Positions 15,877 to 23,557 of a stretch of DNA of 64,000 bases are shown here, piece after piece. The DNA lies in assembly GCA_028683855.1 (NCBI GenBank), contig JAQUHA010000005.1:1-64000 (forward strand), in the 5' to 3' direction. The notes below the pieces were generated by a model that saw only the letters and a list, made by a program, of their open reading frames with translations, ran no database searches and was not told where the DNA came from. The stretch's first letter is position 1. Each line of letters begins with the position of its first letter. A program made the translations under genes and the position numbers. Origin of the DNA: Desulfuromonadaceae bacterium. Its GTDB lineage: Bacteria > Desulfobacterota > Desulfuromonadia > Geobacterales > Pseudopelobacteraceae.

Positions 15877-16631
15877 ACAAACCCTCCTTCATCTATGCCA
15901 CTCATCTGAACACCGCTACCGCCAGCGCAACGGACACTGCGACAAATTATGACATCGCAAATATTCTGGAAGGGTGTGAAGACACGGCATGGCGGCCAGC
16001 TGATACCAGCGGCGCAAAAACTATCACTATCGCTCTCGGTGGCATTCTGCCAATCGGGCAGGTGGCAGTGCTCGGGCAATATCTCAACGGTGTAACAATG
16101 GAAGTGCGCGGCTCTGATGATAACTTTATATCGTCAGATGTGCAGCTATCCGCTCCGACTGTCATCGGCACTTCGGAATTTATTACCGCTTACCGCCGCT
16201 TTACCGAGGGGCTGTATAGCCATATCCGCGTTATATTCTCCGGTTTTGCCGCCTCTTTTGAGATCCAGTTTATTGCCTGCTGCCGCGCGGTATCATTGCC
16301 CTATCTGGAAGACGGACACGATCCGGACGTGTTCCAGGCGGAAGGGAGTCATCTGGTCGGTGTTGCCGGGACATATCTCGGTGCAACTCAGCGCAACACC
16401 ATGCGCAGTCTGTCGCTATCATTTGGCCAGATCACCGCTGGTCAGTATCCTCCGTTCCAACTCTGGGCGGAATATTGCGTGATGACCATGCGCCCTTTCT
16501 TCTTTGTGCCGGATATCGACCAACCAGAGTGTTATTTCGTATGGGTCGATGCAAAATACAAGTTCAGCGCCCCGTATAGAAACGGAGTGCGCAAGCTGGC
16601 TGCGATCCCGCTGACCGGGAGGATGGCATAA
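15873..16631 (+). CDS. Putative distal/minor tail protein
   Basis: 252 aa beta-rich protein between tape measure and tail tip; overlaps the tape measure gene by 4 nt. Confidence 0.55.
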   Translation: MNKPSFIYATHLNTATASATDTATNYDIANILEGCEDTAWRPADTSGAKTITIALGGILPIGQVAVLGQYLNGVTMEVRGSDDNFISSDVQLSAPTVIGTSEFITAYRRFTEGLYSHIRVIFSGFAASFEIQFIACCRAVSLPYLEDGHDPDVFQAEGSHLVGVAGTYLGATQRNTMRSLSLSFGQITAGQYPPFQLWAEYCVMTMRPFFFVPDIDQPECYFVWVDAKYKFSAPYRNGVRKLAAIPLTGRMA

Positions 16632-19600
16632 ATGCCGAGTGATGCGTTTATAAAAGCCGCCTCTGCGGCAAACCGTCAACCGGTTGTACTATTGGCGATA
16701 GAATCGATTGATGCTATTAAAAAATATTACGGTATACAGTCCGAATGGCAGGCAGGCCAGTTGGATAATATCAATACCACCTATGAACCTGGTAATATCC
16801 GTCTTACAACTAATGATGTTGAACCAATTTCTGGCCCTGCACCATCCCCGACAGTATTGTCTGGGATCAGCTCTCCTACTGCTGAAGTTGTTGGGGATAA
16901 TCCGTTTGAGGTTGAAGCTATTACACCAGTGTTTTATACACACCCTTTAACTGCTTCAAAGGCGGTATCAATTCAGGTTTGGTGTACTGATACAACAATT
17001 AAAGATGAATCAAGACCTGACCTTTTCAGTAGAAAATGGATTTTATACGGTAAGTCAGATAATAAAGATTGGAGAATACTTACAAGTATAGATTTGTCGG
17101 TTGCAGATACTTCTAAAGAGCTACGATATGATAATTTATCATCAGATACCGGGTGGTCGTTCAAAGTAAAGATTATAGCGTCTCAGGCTTACACATCATT
17201 ATATCCGCTAATAACAGTTGGATATTATCAAATTACCCACGAAACCCACTATCTACCTGCTGGATCTGTTACTACTACCCCGATAGACCTTGGAGTCATC
17301 CCCTCGATTCCGAGTCAATTTGCCGTTACTGGCAGTGTAAATACTGGCTGTAGTATCATCTATAGTGCTTGGGGTAAAAATAGTGAAGAGTCTGTGTGGA
17401 CATCTCTCGGATCGGTTGTTGACGGCGGAGCTTTGGCACCATTCCGTTATTATCAGATTAGAGCAGATCTGACCAGTTCCAACGACGGCTTACATACACC
17501 AATTATATCTCAATTCACTATTATTGGTGGTGACTCTCAGTACACCAACCTTTCTACCCATAAAGATACTCCGATGCAGGGGGCACTCCCCTACATCGTC
17601 CCGGGCGGAATATCATCCATCAGCAGTAAGATCGACCTGACGCAGCAGGCAACCGTCGGCGAGCTGACTGCAAAGCTGTATTGGCGTAAAGAAATCGGTG
17701 GAATGCTTGTGGGAGACTGGATCAAGAACAAAACCATCATCTGCAAGCTTGGTTTTGTTGGACTTTCGGAAGCAGAGTATGAACCGTATTTCGTTGGCAC
17801 CTGGTACGACTACCAGAGTGATCAGGAAAAGGGGATCATCACCGTAAAAACCCGTAATATTCTGAAACGCTTTAACAAGAAAGTGCCTGAAGCTGAGCAG
17901 TTTTTGACGCTTGGGGGTGACGGTATATACACACCTAAAGCTGCTCCTTATAATATCTATACGCTCAGCGGTAATATAATGGATGTTATGAGGGGCATCT
18001 GCTCCGGCGAACTCGGCATACCTACTCGCCTGCTGAATCTTGACTCTTTCACCTCTATAGGTATGGGTGCGCGATCAGGTCCTGACTGGGATGTCCACCG
18101 TGATCTAACTGAGCCGGTTGATGCCATGGAGATGCTGAATGAATTATCGGTATCCTCCGGGGTCTTTTTGTTCGAGGGTGCTGACGGGCGATTGACTGCA
18201 AAACTATATGATGAGTTTGCCGCTGCTCCACCGGTAGCGACACTTGATGCTGTGCACTGTAAATTCCGGCCTGTTGATGGCGGTCAGAAGGATTTGTCTA
18301 CCCGGCAAGCGATCTATTATCAGTTACTGCCCGGTGCGACAGGCAGTAGCACTACGGATTACGCATTATGCCATTATCTGATAAATCAGACCGCTGAAAT
18401 AGCTTGGGACGAAACAAACACCCGTGAATGGCTGGACAAATGGGCGCTCCAGCCAGTACCAATACAACTGCTCGCACAGCGGTGGCAGTCATGGTTTTCT
18501 GTCCCGAGGGCAAAAGTCAGAGTCGATGGCGTGCCGCCTCGCTATCATGGCATCGAGCGCGGCGACATCGTAGCCGTTAACAATCTCCAGCTCCCTTGTG
18601 CAAAAGAGGATTGGCAGGGGTATACCGATGGCACCCGTTTTCTGGTTATGGGCAAAAGCATCAGTGATCCCAGTCGGGATGATCTAACGCTATCGTTTGA
18701 TCTAATGCAGCTTGAAGAGCCGGTCTTTGTTACAGATCCAGATTTCCCCGACTATTCCCGGCTTGATTACTGGCCAGCGGTTCGTGAATTAACTGCAACA
18801 GAGCGGTTTGACGACAGCAATGGGGTTGTAAACGGTTATCTGGATGTCAGTTTTAAAGATCCTGCGGAATACAATAAAGGTTACGCAGTCGTCTGGACAA
18901 GCACCAACGGTGGTGAATGGGTCTCGCATACCGTAATCCCGTTTGGACTTGTTGAAACAATAAAGAGGCTAAGCATTCCGGTTAATCCTGGTGATACTGT
19001 TGAAATAAAAGTCACCACAGTCCGCCCGGATGACAGACAGATGCCGATTGAGGATGCGCCCGCGATTGTCGTAGATGTCACCGTACCTGCAGCTGATCCC
19101 AGTAATCTCCTTAAAATCCTCAATTATGACATTACCGAGGATAAACTCGCCCAGTACCTCCTTAAAAAAATCAGCCTTGCCGAACTGACGGAAACTGTGA
19201 ACCACGCAGTTGAACCAGGAGCGTTTGAAGAGGGTGCGGCAGGTACACTACCGGAACTACTCTACGCCAACGCAAAACAGCTGGTCTTGATAGCAGGGGA
19301 AGTCGGCAAACAGTCTACACAGATTGAATTGCTCAATGACCGGATCAGTCTCAAGCTGAACAGTAATGGCCATGTCGCCGGTATGGCAATCGGCTGGAAC
19401 GAGTCCGGGGATGTATCGGAAACAGTATTTCTCAACGACATATTTAAAGTTGTACTACCTACCGGCGGTGATCCGATAACCGCCTTCACAACTCAGTTGG
19501 TAAACGAGGTTCCGACTCTGGGTCTGAACGGAGATTTAATTGTTGCTGGGTCCATTACAGCAGATAAATTATTTGTCGGTGAAATAGACGATCCTCAAGG

Positions 19601-20135
19601 TATCACTTCGATAATCGGCGGAGTTATAACAACTGATTATGTCAATGCTTTAAATATAACTGCAGCCTCTGTTGAGGTAGAAACACTATCAGGGATAAGT
19701 GCAATGTTGGGAGAAGTCACGGCTGGCTCAATAATACACTCTGATAATTATTCAAGTAACGACCGGATTGACTGGGGTTTTAACAGCGGAGAGTCAGGCG
19801 ATTCAAGTTCTCCGTTTTATGCGGTTGCTGCGGCGGTGGGTCATACGCTTGTGCATCGCACCGGTATTGTTGCCATGCCTCAAGATGGCGGAGCCCTGAC
19901 GAATGATAAGGCTGTTGTAAAGCCTACAATACTTGATGTTGATTATGGTTGGCGAACTGTTCTGACACCTGTCGGTCTGTGGTTTGCGGATTCATTGTTG
20001 AGTCTTGCTCAAATCAAATCAATAACGCCGCAGTACGGTGTGGCAGGGATGTTTATTCGACCTTCAGATACTGATGATCTTATTTATGCCGCACCATCCG
20101 GTGTCTGGAAAAAAATTACAATGACAAACGCATAA
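16632..20135 (+). CDS. Large tail tip / host-specificity protein
   Basis: 1167 aa; position equals lambda J; central hub-like region (MRGICSGELGIPTRLLNL...EPVDAMEMLNELSVSSGVFLFEGADGRLTAKLYDE...). Confidence 0.6.
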   Translation: MPSDAFIKAASAANRQPVVLLAIESIDAIKKYYGIQSEWQAGQLDNINTTYEPGNIRLTTNDVEPISGPAPSPTVLSGISSPTAEVVGDNPFEVEAITPVFYTHPLTASKAVSIQVWCTDTTIKDESRPDLFSRKWILYGKSDNKDWRILTSIDLSVADTSKELRYDNLSSDTGWSFKVKIIASQAYTSLYPLITVGYYQITHETHYLPAGSVTTTPIDLGVIPSIPSQFAVTGSVNTGCSIIYSAWGKNSEESVWTSLGSVVDGGALAPFRYYQIRADLTSSNDGLHTPIISQFTIIGGDSQYTNLSTHKDTPMQGALPYIVPGGISSISSKIDLTQQATVGELTAKLYWRKEIGGMLVGDWIKNKTIICKLGFVGLSEAEYEPYFVGTWYDYQSDQEKGIITVKTRNILKRFNKKVPEAEQFLTLGGDGIYTPKAAPYNIYTLSGNIMDVMRGICSGELGIPTRLLNLDSFTSIGMGARSGPDWDVHRDLTEPVDAMEMLNELSVSSGVFLFEGADGRLTAKLYDEFAAAPPVATLDAVHCKFRPVDGGQKDLSTRQAIYYQLLPGATGSSTTDYALCHYLINQTAEIAWDETNTREWLDKWALQPVPIQLLAQRWQSWFSVPRAKVRVDGVPPRYHGIERGDIVAVNNLQLPCAKEDWQGYTDGTRFLVMGKSISDPSRDDLTLSFDLMQLEEPVFVTDPDFPDYSRLDYWPAVRELTATERFDDSNGVVNGYLDVSFKDPAEYNKGYAVVWTSTNGGEWVSHTVIPFGLVETIKRLSIPVNPGDTVEIKVTTVRPDDRQMPIEDAPAIVVDVTVPAADPSNLLKILNYDITEDKLAQYLLKKISLAELTETVNHAVEPGAFEEGAAGTLPELLYANAKQLVLIAGEVGKQSTQIELLNDRISLKLNSNGHVAGMAIGWNESGDVSETVFLNDIFKVVLPTGGDPITAFTTQLVNEVPTLGLNGDLIVAGSITADKLFVGEIDDPQGITSIIGGVITTDYVNALNITAASVEVETLSGISAMLGEVTAGSIIHSDNYSSNDRIDWGFNSGESGDSSSPFYAVAAAVGHTLVHRTGIVAMPQDGGALTNDKAVVKPTILDVDYGWRTVLTPVGLWFADSLLSLAQIKSITPQYGVAGMFIRPSDTDDLIYAAPSGVWKKITMTNA

Positions 20136-20154
20136 TAGTCTGGAGCTATTAATA

Positions 20155-20292
20155 ATGGAATTAAAACAGATACAGCTTGAAATTCTCGAAGCCGAACGGC
20201 TGATCGAGCGCAACAGAATGATACTTCAGCTCCACATCAAGCTGGAAGAAATGACAGCACAGAAAGAAAAGGAGAAACCGGATGGCAACTAA
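20155..20292 (+). CDS. Small coiled-coil phage protein (45 aa)
   Basis: Not in the ORF track; MELKQIQLEILEAERLIERNRMILQLHIKLEEMTAQKEKEKPDGN*; overlaps the next ATG. Confidence 0.5.
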   Translation: MELKQIQLEILEAERLIERNRMILQLHIKLEEMTAQKEKEKPDGN

Positions 20293-20557
20293 ACTACACC
20301 TCATTGGCATAGCTGCACCATCCCCGACAACTGGAGCTGATGTACTAAAAGGTGCACCGCTCTCTCCAGCAGAGGTTGACCAGAACTTTGCCAATCTACG
20401 GGCTGCGGTTGATAAAATTATTGGTGAAGCAGCGAGTCAAGCAGAAGAAGATGCTTTATTTGCAGCGGGCTATCGCTTCGTTTTACGCACCGACATATTA
20501 AGCGCTTCGTTGAATCCCGCACCAACAGCAACCATTGTTTTCACCGACATTATATAG
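20282..20557 (+). CDS. Hypothetical phage tail-region protein
   Basis: 91 aa; GAPLSPAEVDQNFANLRAAVDKI resembles N-terminal segments of phage fibre/neck proteins. Confidence 0.5.
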   Translation: MATKLHLIGIAAPSPTTGADVLKGAPLSPAEVDQNFANLRAAVDKIIGEAASQAEEDALFAAGYRFVLRTDILSASLNPAPTATIVFTDII

Positions 20558-20567
20558 GGAGGATTAC

Positions 20568-21446
20568 ATGCAGGCAACATTAATGGGAGTTATCTCGGGC
20601 ATAGGTACTGGCGATACAGTCAATCAGATAGAAATAGTATGGAAAGAGGGTGGCGAAACTGAGACTGCAGCCATGTCTGCCGGTCGCGGTGTTGTACTGA
20701 CAGATGGCGCAGATATCAGTGCATTTACAAGCACAGGGTATTTATTAGACTCAGCAGCGCTTGTTGCGGATTCTACATATCTGTCAGCCATAAGAATAAC
20801 TGAGAATATGGCGGGGGGTGGAACTCAGTCTGGGGCATGGTCAAATGGTGTAGAGTTTACGACTACAATAGTAGGCCCACCCGCTTTTGACGGTACATTC
20901 ACTGCACCGGACGGGACTGTAGTTGGAGACCCTATAATCGTAGTATTTGACGGCGCATATGACCCAACATCATCAGTTACGGTATTAAATAATCAATGTA
21001 AACTTTATCTAAGATCAACAAATGGAACGTACGCAAGAATATATCTTAAACTGGCGGATGTTAATAAGGATGATGTTAAAAGGTTAAGCATCACACTAGG
21101 GAGTTATGCCTGGACAGACTATACCAATCCGAATGGGTTTGGATTTGTAAATCCGGATGGGACATCTTCTTATTGCTTTATCCAGATTAAATCAAATGGC
21201 TCTCTTGCCTTCATATCAGATCAATCAACAACGGCTATCAATGTCGGCACTTGGGTTGCCGGTGATGTACTCAGCGTCGCCATCAAGACTGATAATATTT
21301 TTTATGCTTACAAAAATGGGGTACAAATTGGAACTCGTACATCACCTGGAGCGGCAAGCACAACTAAATATACTCCGACAATTCAATTTATTACAGCTTC
21401 TACTACATTCCAAACTGCCTTGCTAGATGAGTATATTTATGAGTAA
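20568..21446 (+). CDS. Putative tail fibre / receptor-binding protein
   Basis: ATG 20568 after GGGAGGATTAC; beta-rich C-terminal region (WTDYTNPNGFGFVNPDGTSSYCFIQIKSNGSLAF...KNGVQIG) of lectin/laminin-G style. Confidence 0.5.
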   Translation: MQATLMGVISGIGTGDTVNQIEIVWKEGGETETAAMSAGRGVVLTDGADISAFTSTGYLLDSAALVADSTYLSAIRITENMAGGGTQSGAWSNGVEFTTTIVGPPAFDGTFTAPDGTVVGDPIIVVFDGAYDPTSSVTVLNNQCKLYLRSTNGTYARIYLKLADVNKDDVKRLSITLGSYAWTDYTNPNGFGFVNPDGTSSYCFIQIKSNGSLAFISDQSTTAINVGTWVAGDVLSVAIKTDNIFYAYKNGVQIGTRTSPGAASTTKYTPTIQFITASTTFQTALLDEYIYE

Positions 21447-22581
21447 TAATTATTTATACAATGACCTACAAATTACGAATGCCGGGCGGTGGTTTGATGA
21501 CGGCACGGGTATATTTACAGGGTTTCCCGGTGCTTCAGTTCGCTTTAAAATCAGTGGGGCTTCTTACCTAACCGTAAATACTGTATGTACCAATACAACT
21601 GCATACACTATTGATTTTTCATTGGAGCTGGATGACGATGAGTGTATTCAATATACAATAGTCCCAGATGGTGCAGGTAGTTCGTATAGTAATATGCCTG
21701 CATCCACTACGATGGAAATACCCACGACTGGTGAGCATCTCGTTGATTTGAAGTCAAGTGCGATGCCGCCGAATCAATATACAGGCGCCGCAAAGGTTAA
21801 AATCCTATCGTATGACACAGATGGCACTATCTCCGCTTTTGACGAGAGTGGGAAAATAAAAGTACTGGCTGTTGGTGATAGCTGGATGGGTAGCTGGAAC
21901 GACTGGCCCCGATTTATGGACGAGATGTATGTATACTCGGTTGGTGTAGGTGGATATACAGCTCTATCTATGTCGCAGAAGTTTCCCTATCAGTATTCTA
22001 GTGGATTACCTGAAGCAGACCCTGATTTAGATGTTGCGATAATATCGTTCGGGGTAAACGACTATAACGCCAACGTGCTAGTAGGCAGTTTTCAAACCTA
22101 CCTTGGCACGTTGGTGTCACAAGTGCTGCAATCACAACCTGATAAGCCTGTTTTGTTGATACAAACACCGAGGTTGCTATACGTTTATCCTTCTGGTGGT
22201 ATCAGATATTATGATAAGTACGGTACGGCAATGCAGGCAATAGCCGATTTATACTCAAATGTGTATTATCTATCAACCGAAAGTATTTGGGAGTCCTTAA
22301 CCTGGCTGACAGACAATGCGCATTTAGATCCTGCCAGTAAGAAAAACCTCGCTGCCTTTGTAGAATCCGAGCTCTTGGCTATATTCGGTTTAAATCAAGC
22401 GCCTACCGCCACAATTAATTTCCTAAATTTTGTGCAAATCGAGCCCCCGCATTTCGTTGTTAATATTACCGAAAACGGCCCATTAAGAATAAGGTCGGGA
22501 CGTAAATCTTATCATATCGGTTTCGGCGGTAATGGGCCTGTAAGGATGAAGACGAGTGCTGGTGTGCTGTCGCTGGTATAA
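21439..22581 (+). CDS. Phage tail-associated SGNH/GDSL hydrolase
   Basis: VLAVGDSW (block I), GVGGY (block II), SFGVND (block III), DNAHLD (block V DxxH). Start at 21439 (or 21427), overlapping the fibre gene stop. Confidence 0.85.
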   Translation: MSNNYLYNDLQITNAGRWFDDGTGIFTGFPGASVRFKISGASYLTVNTVCTNTTAYTIDFSLELDDDECIQYTIVPDGAGSSYSNMPASTTMEIPTTGEHLVDLKSSAMPPNQYTGAAKVKILSYDTDGTISAFDESGKIKVLAVGDSWMGSWNDWPRFMDEMYVYSVGVGGYTALSMSQKFPYQYSSGLPEADPDLDVAIISFGVNDYNANVLVGSFQTYLGTLVSQVLQSQPDKPVLLIQTPRLLYVYPSGGIRYYDKYGTAMQAIADLYSNVYYLSTESIWESLTWLTDNAHLDPASKKNLAAFVESELLAIFGLNQAPTATINFLNFVQIEPPHFVVNITENGPLRIRSGRKSYHIGFGGNGPVRMKTSAGVLSLV

Positions 22582-22585
22582 AAAA

Positions 22586-22605
22586 ATGTTGCTAAATGTT
22601 GCTAA
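22586..22605. repeat. Perfect tandem 10-bp repeat (ATGTTGCTAA x2) at the prophage-tRNA junction
   Basis: ATGTTGCTAA at 22586-22595 and 22596-22605. Confidence 0.8.
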
Positions 22606-22611
22606 AAACAA

Positions 22612-22648
22612 AAAGGGCTGAAAGGTTTAAAAAACCCTCCAGCCCTTT
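22612..22648 (-). terminator. Rho-independent terminator following tRNA-Pro
   Basis: AAAGGGCTG ... CAGCCCTTT stem; on the - strand followed by TTTTTGTTTTT. Probably bidirectional. Confidence 0.75.
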
Positions 22649-22653
22649 GTTTA

Positions 22654-22730
22654 TGGTCGGCGCGACTGGATTCGAACCAGCGACCACTAGACCCCCAGTC
22701 TAGTGCGCTACCAGGCTGCGCTACGCGCCG
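22654..22730 (-). tRNA. tRNA-Pro(GGG)
   Basis: Reverse complement CGGCGCG TAGCGCAGCCTGGTAGCGC A CTAGA CTGGGGG TCTAG ... GGTTCGAATCC ... CGCGCCG A CCA: 7-bp acceptor stem, anticodon GGG, encoded CCA. Confidence 0.95.
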
Positions 22731-22806
22731 ATAAGTTTTGCATTCTGTTCAAAAAAGCGGAAATTATATTGTTAAGAATTAATACAGTTACTGATAACTA
22801 CTACTG

Positions 22807-23163
22807 TCACAGCGACTCGCGTAATAGTATGAGTTCGCTTCTGACTGTTTTTAACAAGCTGGTCTTGTCATCATACGGTGAAGATGAGCAGTCAGTGCTG
22901 TCATTTCCAGCACGCCTGACTTTTGAAGAAAGCTTTTTTTTAACACCTTCAATCGTATACTTCTCATCATAAAGCAACTGCTTAACCTGCAATAGAAGGT
23001 CAATTTCATTTTTTGAATATAAACGCTGCCCCGAACCACTCTTAACAGGCTTAAGAAAAGAGAATTCGGTTTCCCAAAAGCGCAAGACTGATGTTCTAAC
23101 ACCAACTGCTTCAGCTACTTCGCCGATTTTAAAATATATTTTTTCGGCAGGTATCAAAACCAT
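22807..23163 (-). CDS. MerR family transcriptional regulator
   Basis: KIYFKIGEVAEAVGVRTSVLRFWETEFSFLKPVKSGSGQRLYSKNEIDLLLQVKQLL. Confidence 0.9.
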   Translation of the reverse strand: MVLIPAEKIYFKIGEVAEAVGVRTSVLRFWETEFSFLKPVKSGSGQRLYSKNEIDLLLQVKQLLYDEKYTIEGVKKKLSSKVRRAGNDSTDCSSSPYDDKTSLLKTVRSELILLRESL

Positions 23164-23190
23164 AAAGAAATCAGCCTGATGATGTGCAGA

Positions 23191-23475
23191 CTATTTTGCT
23201 TCAGCGTTTATTGCATTTTTTAGAACCTGACTTGGCTTGAAAGTAAGGATTCTACGGGCGTCAATTGTTATAGTTTCACCTGTCTGCGGATTTCGTCCAC
23301 GACGGTCAGCTTTCTGCTTTACGACAAAATTACCAAATCCGGCAATCTTGATCTTCTCTCCAGATTCCAATGTCGTTTTCAGAAGTCCAAAAACCGTCTC
23401 TACCATTTCTGCCGACTCTTTTTTTGAAAAGCCAATCCTCTGATGAATACGTTCCACAATGTCTGCTTTTGTCAT
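23191..23475 (-). CDS. ihfA: Integration host factor subunit alpha
   Basis: MTKADIVERIHQRIGFSKKESAEMVETVFGLLKTTLESGEKIKIAGFGNFVVKQKADRRGRNPQTGE; located after pheT. Confidence 0.92.
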   Translation of the reverse strand: MTKADIVERIHQRIGFSKKESAEMVETVFGLLKTTLESGEKIKIAGFGNFVVKQKADRRGRNPQTGETITIDARRILTFKPSQVLKNAINAEAK

Positions 23476-23557
23476 AATTACCTCAATCTTTTCCGGTTAA
23501 TACGCTGAATCAAAAGGAAAAATTTTATAGCACAGGGGTATTCATTACGCAATAGTT

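Noticed and set aside
16835-20325. 17-nt identical string CTGCACCATCCCCGACA at about 16.84 kb and 20.31 kb
   Set aside because: Single short repeat in coding sequence encoding similar APSPT peptides; likely coincidence or minor recombination trace, too weak alone.
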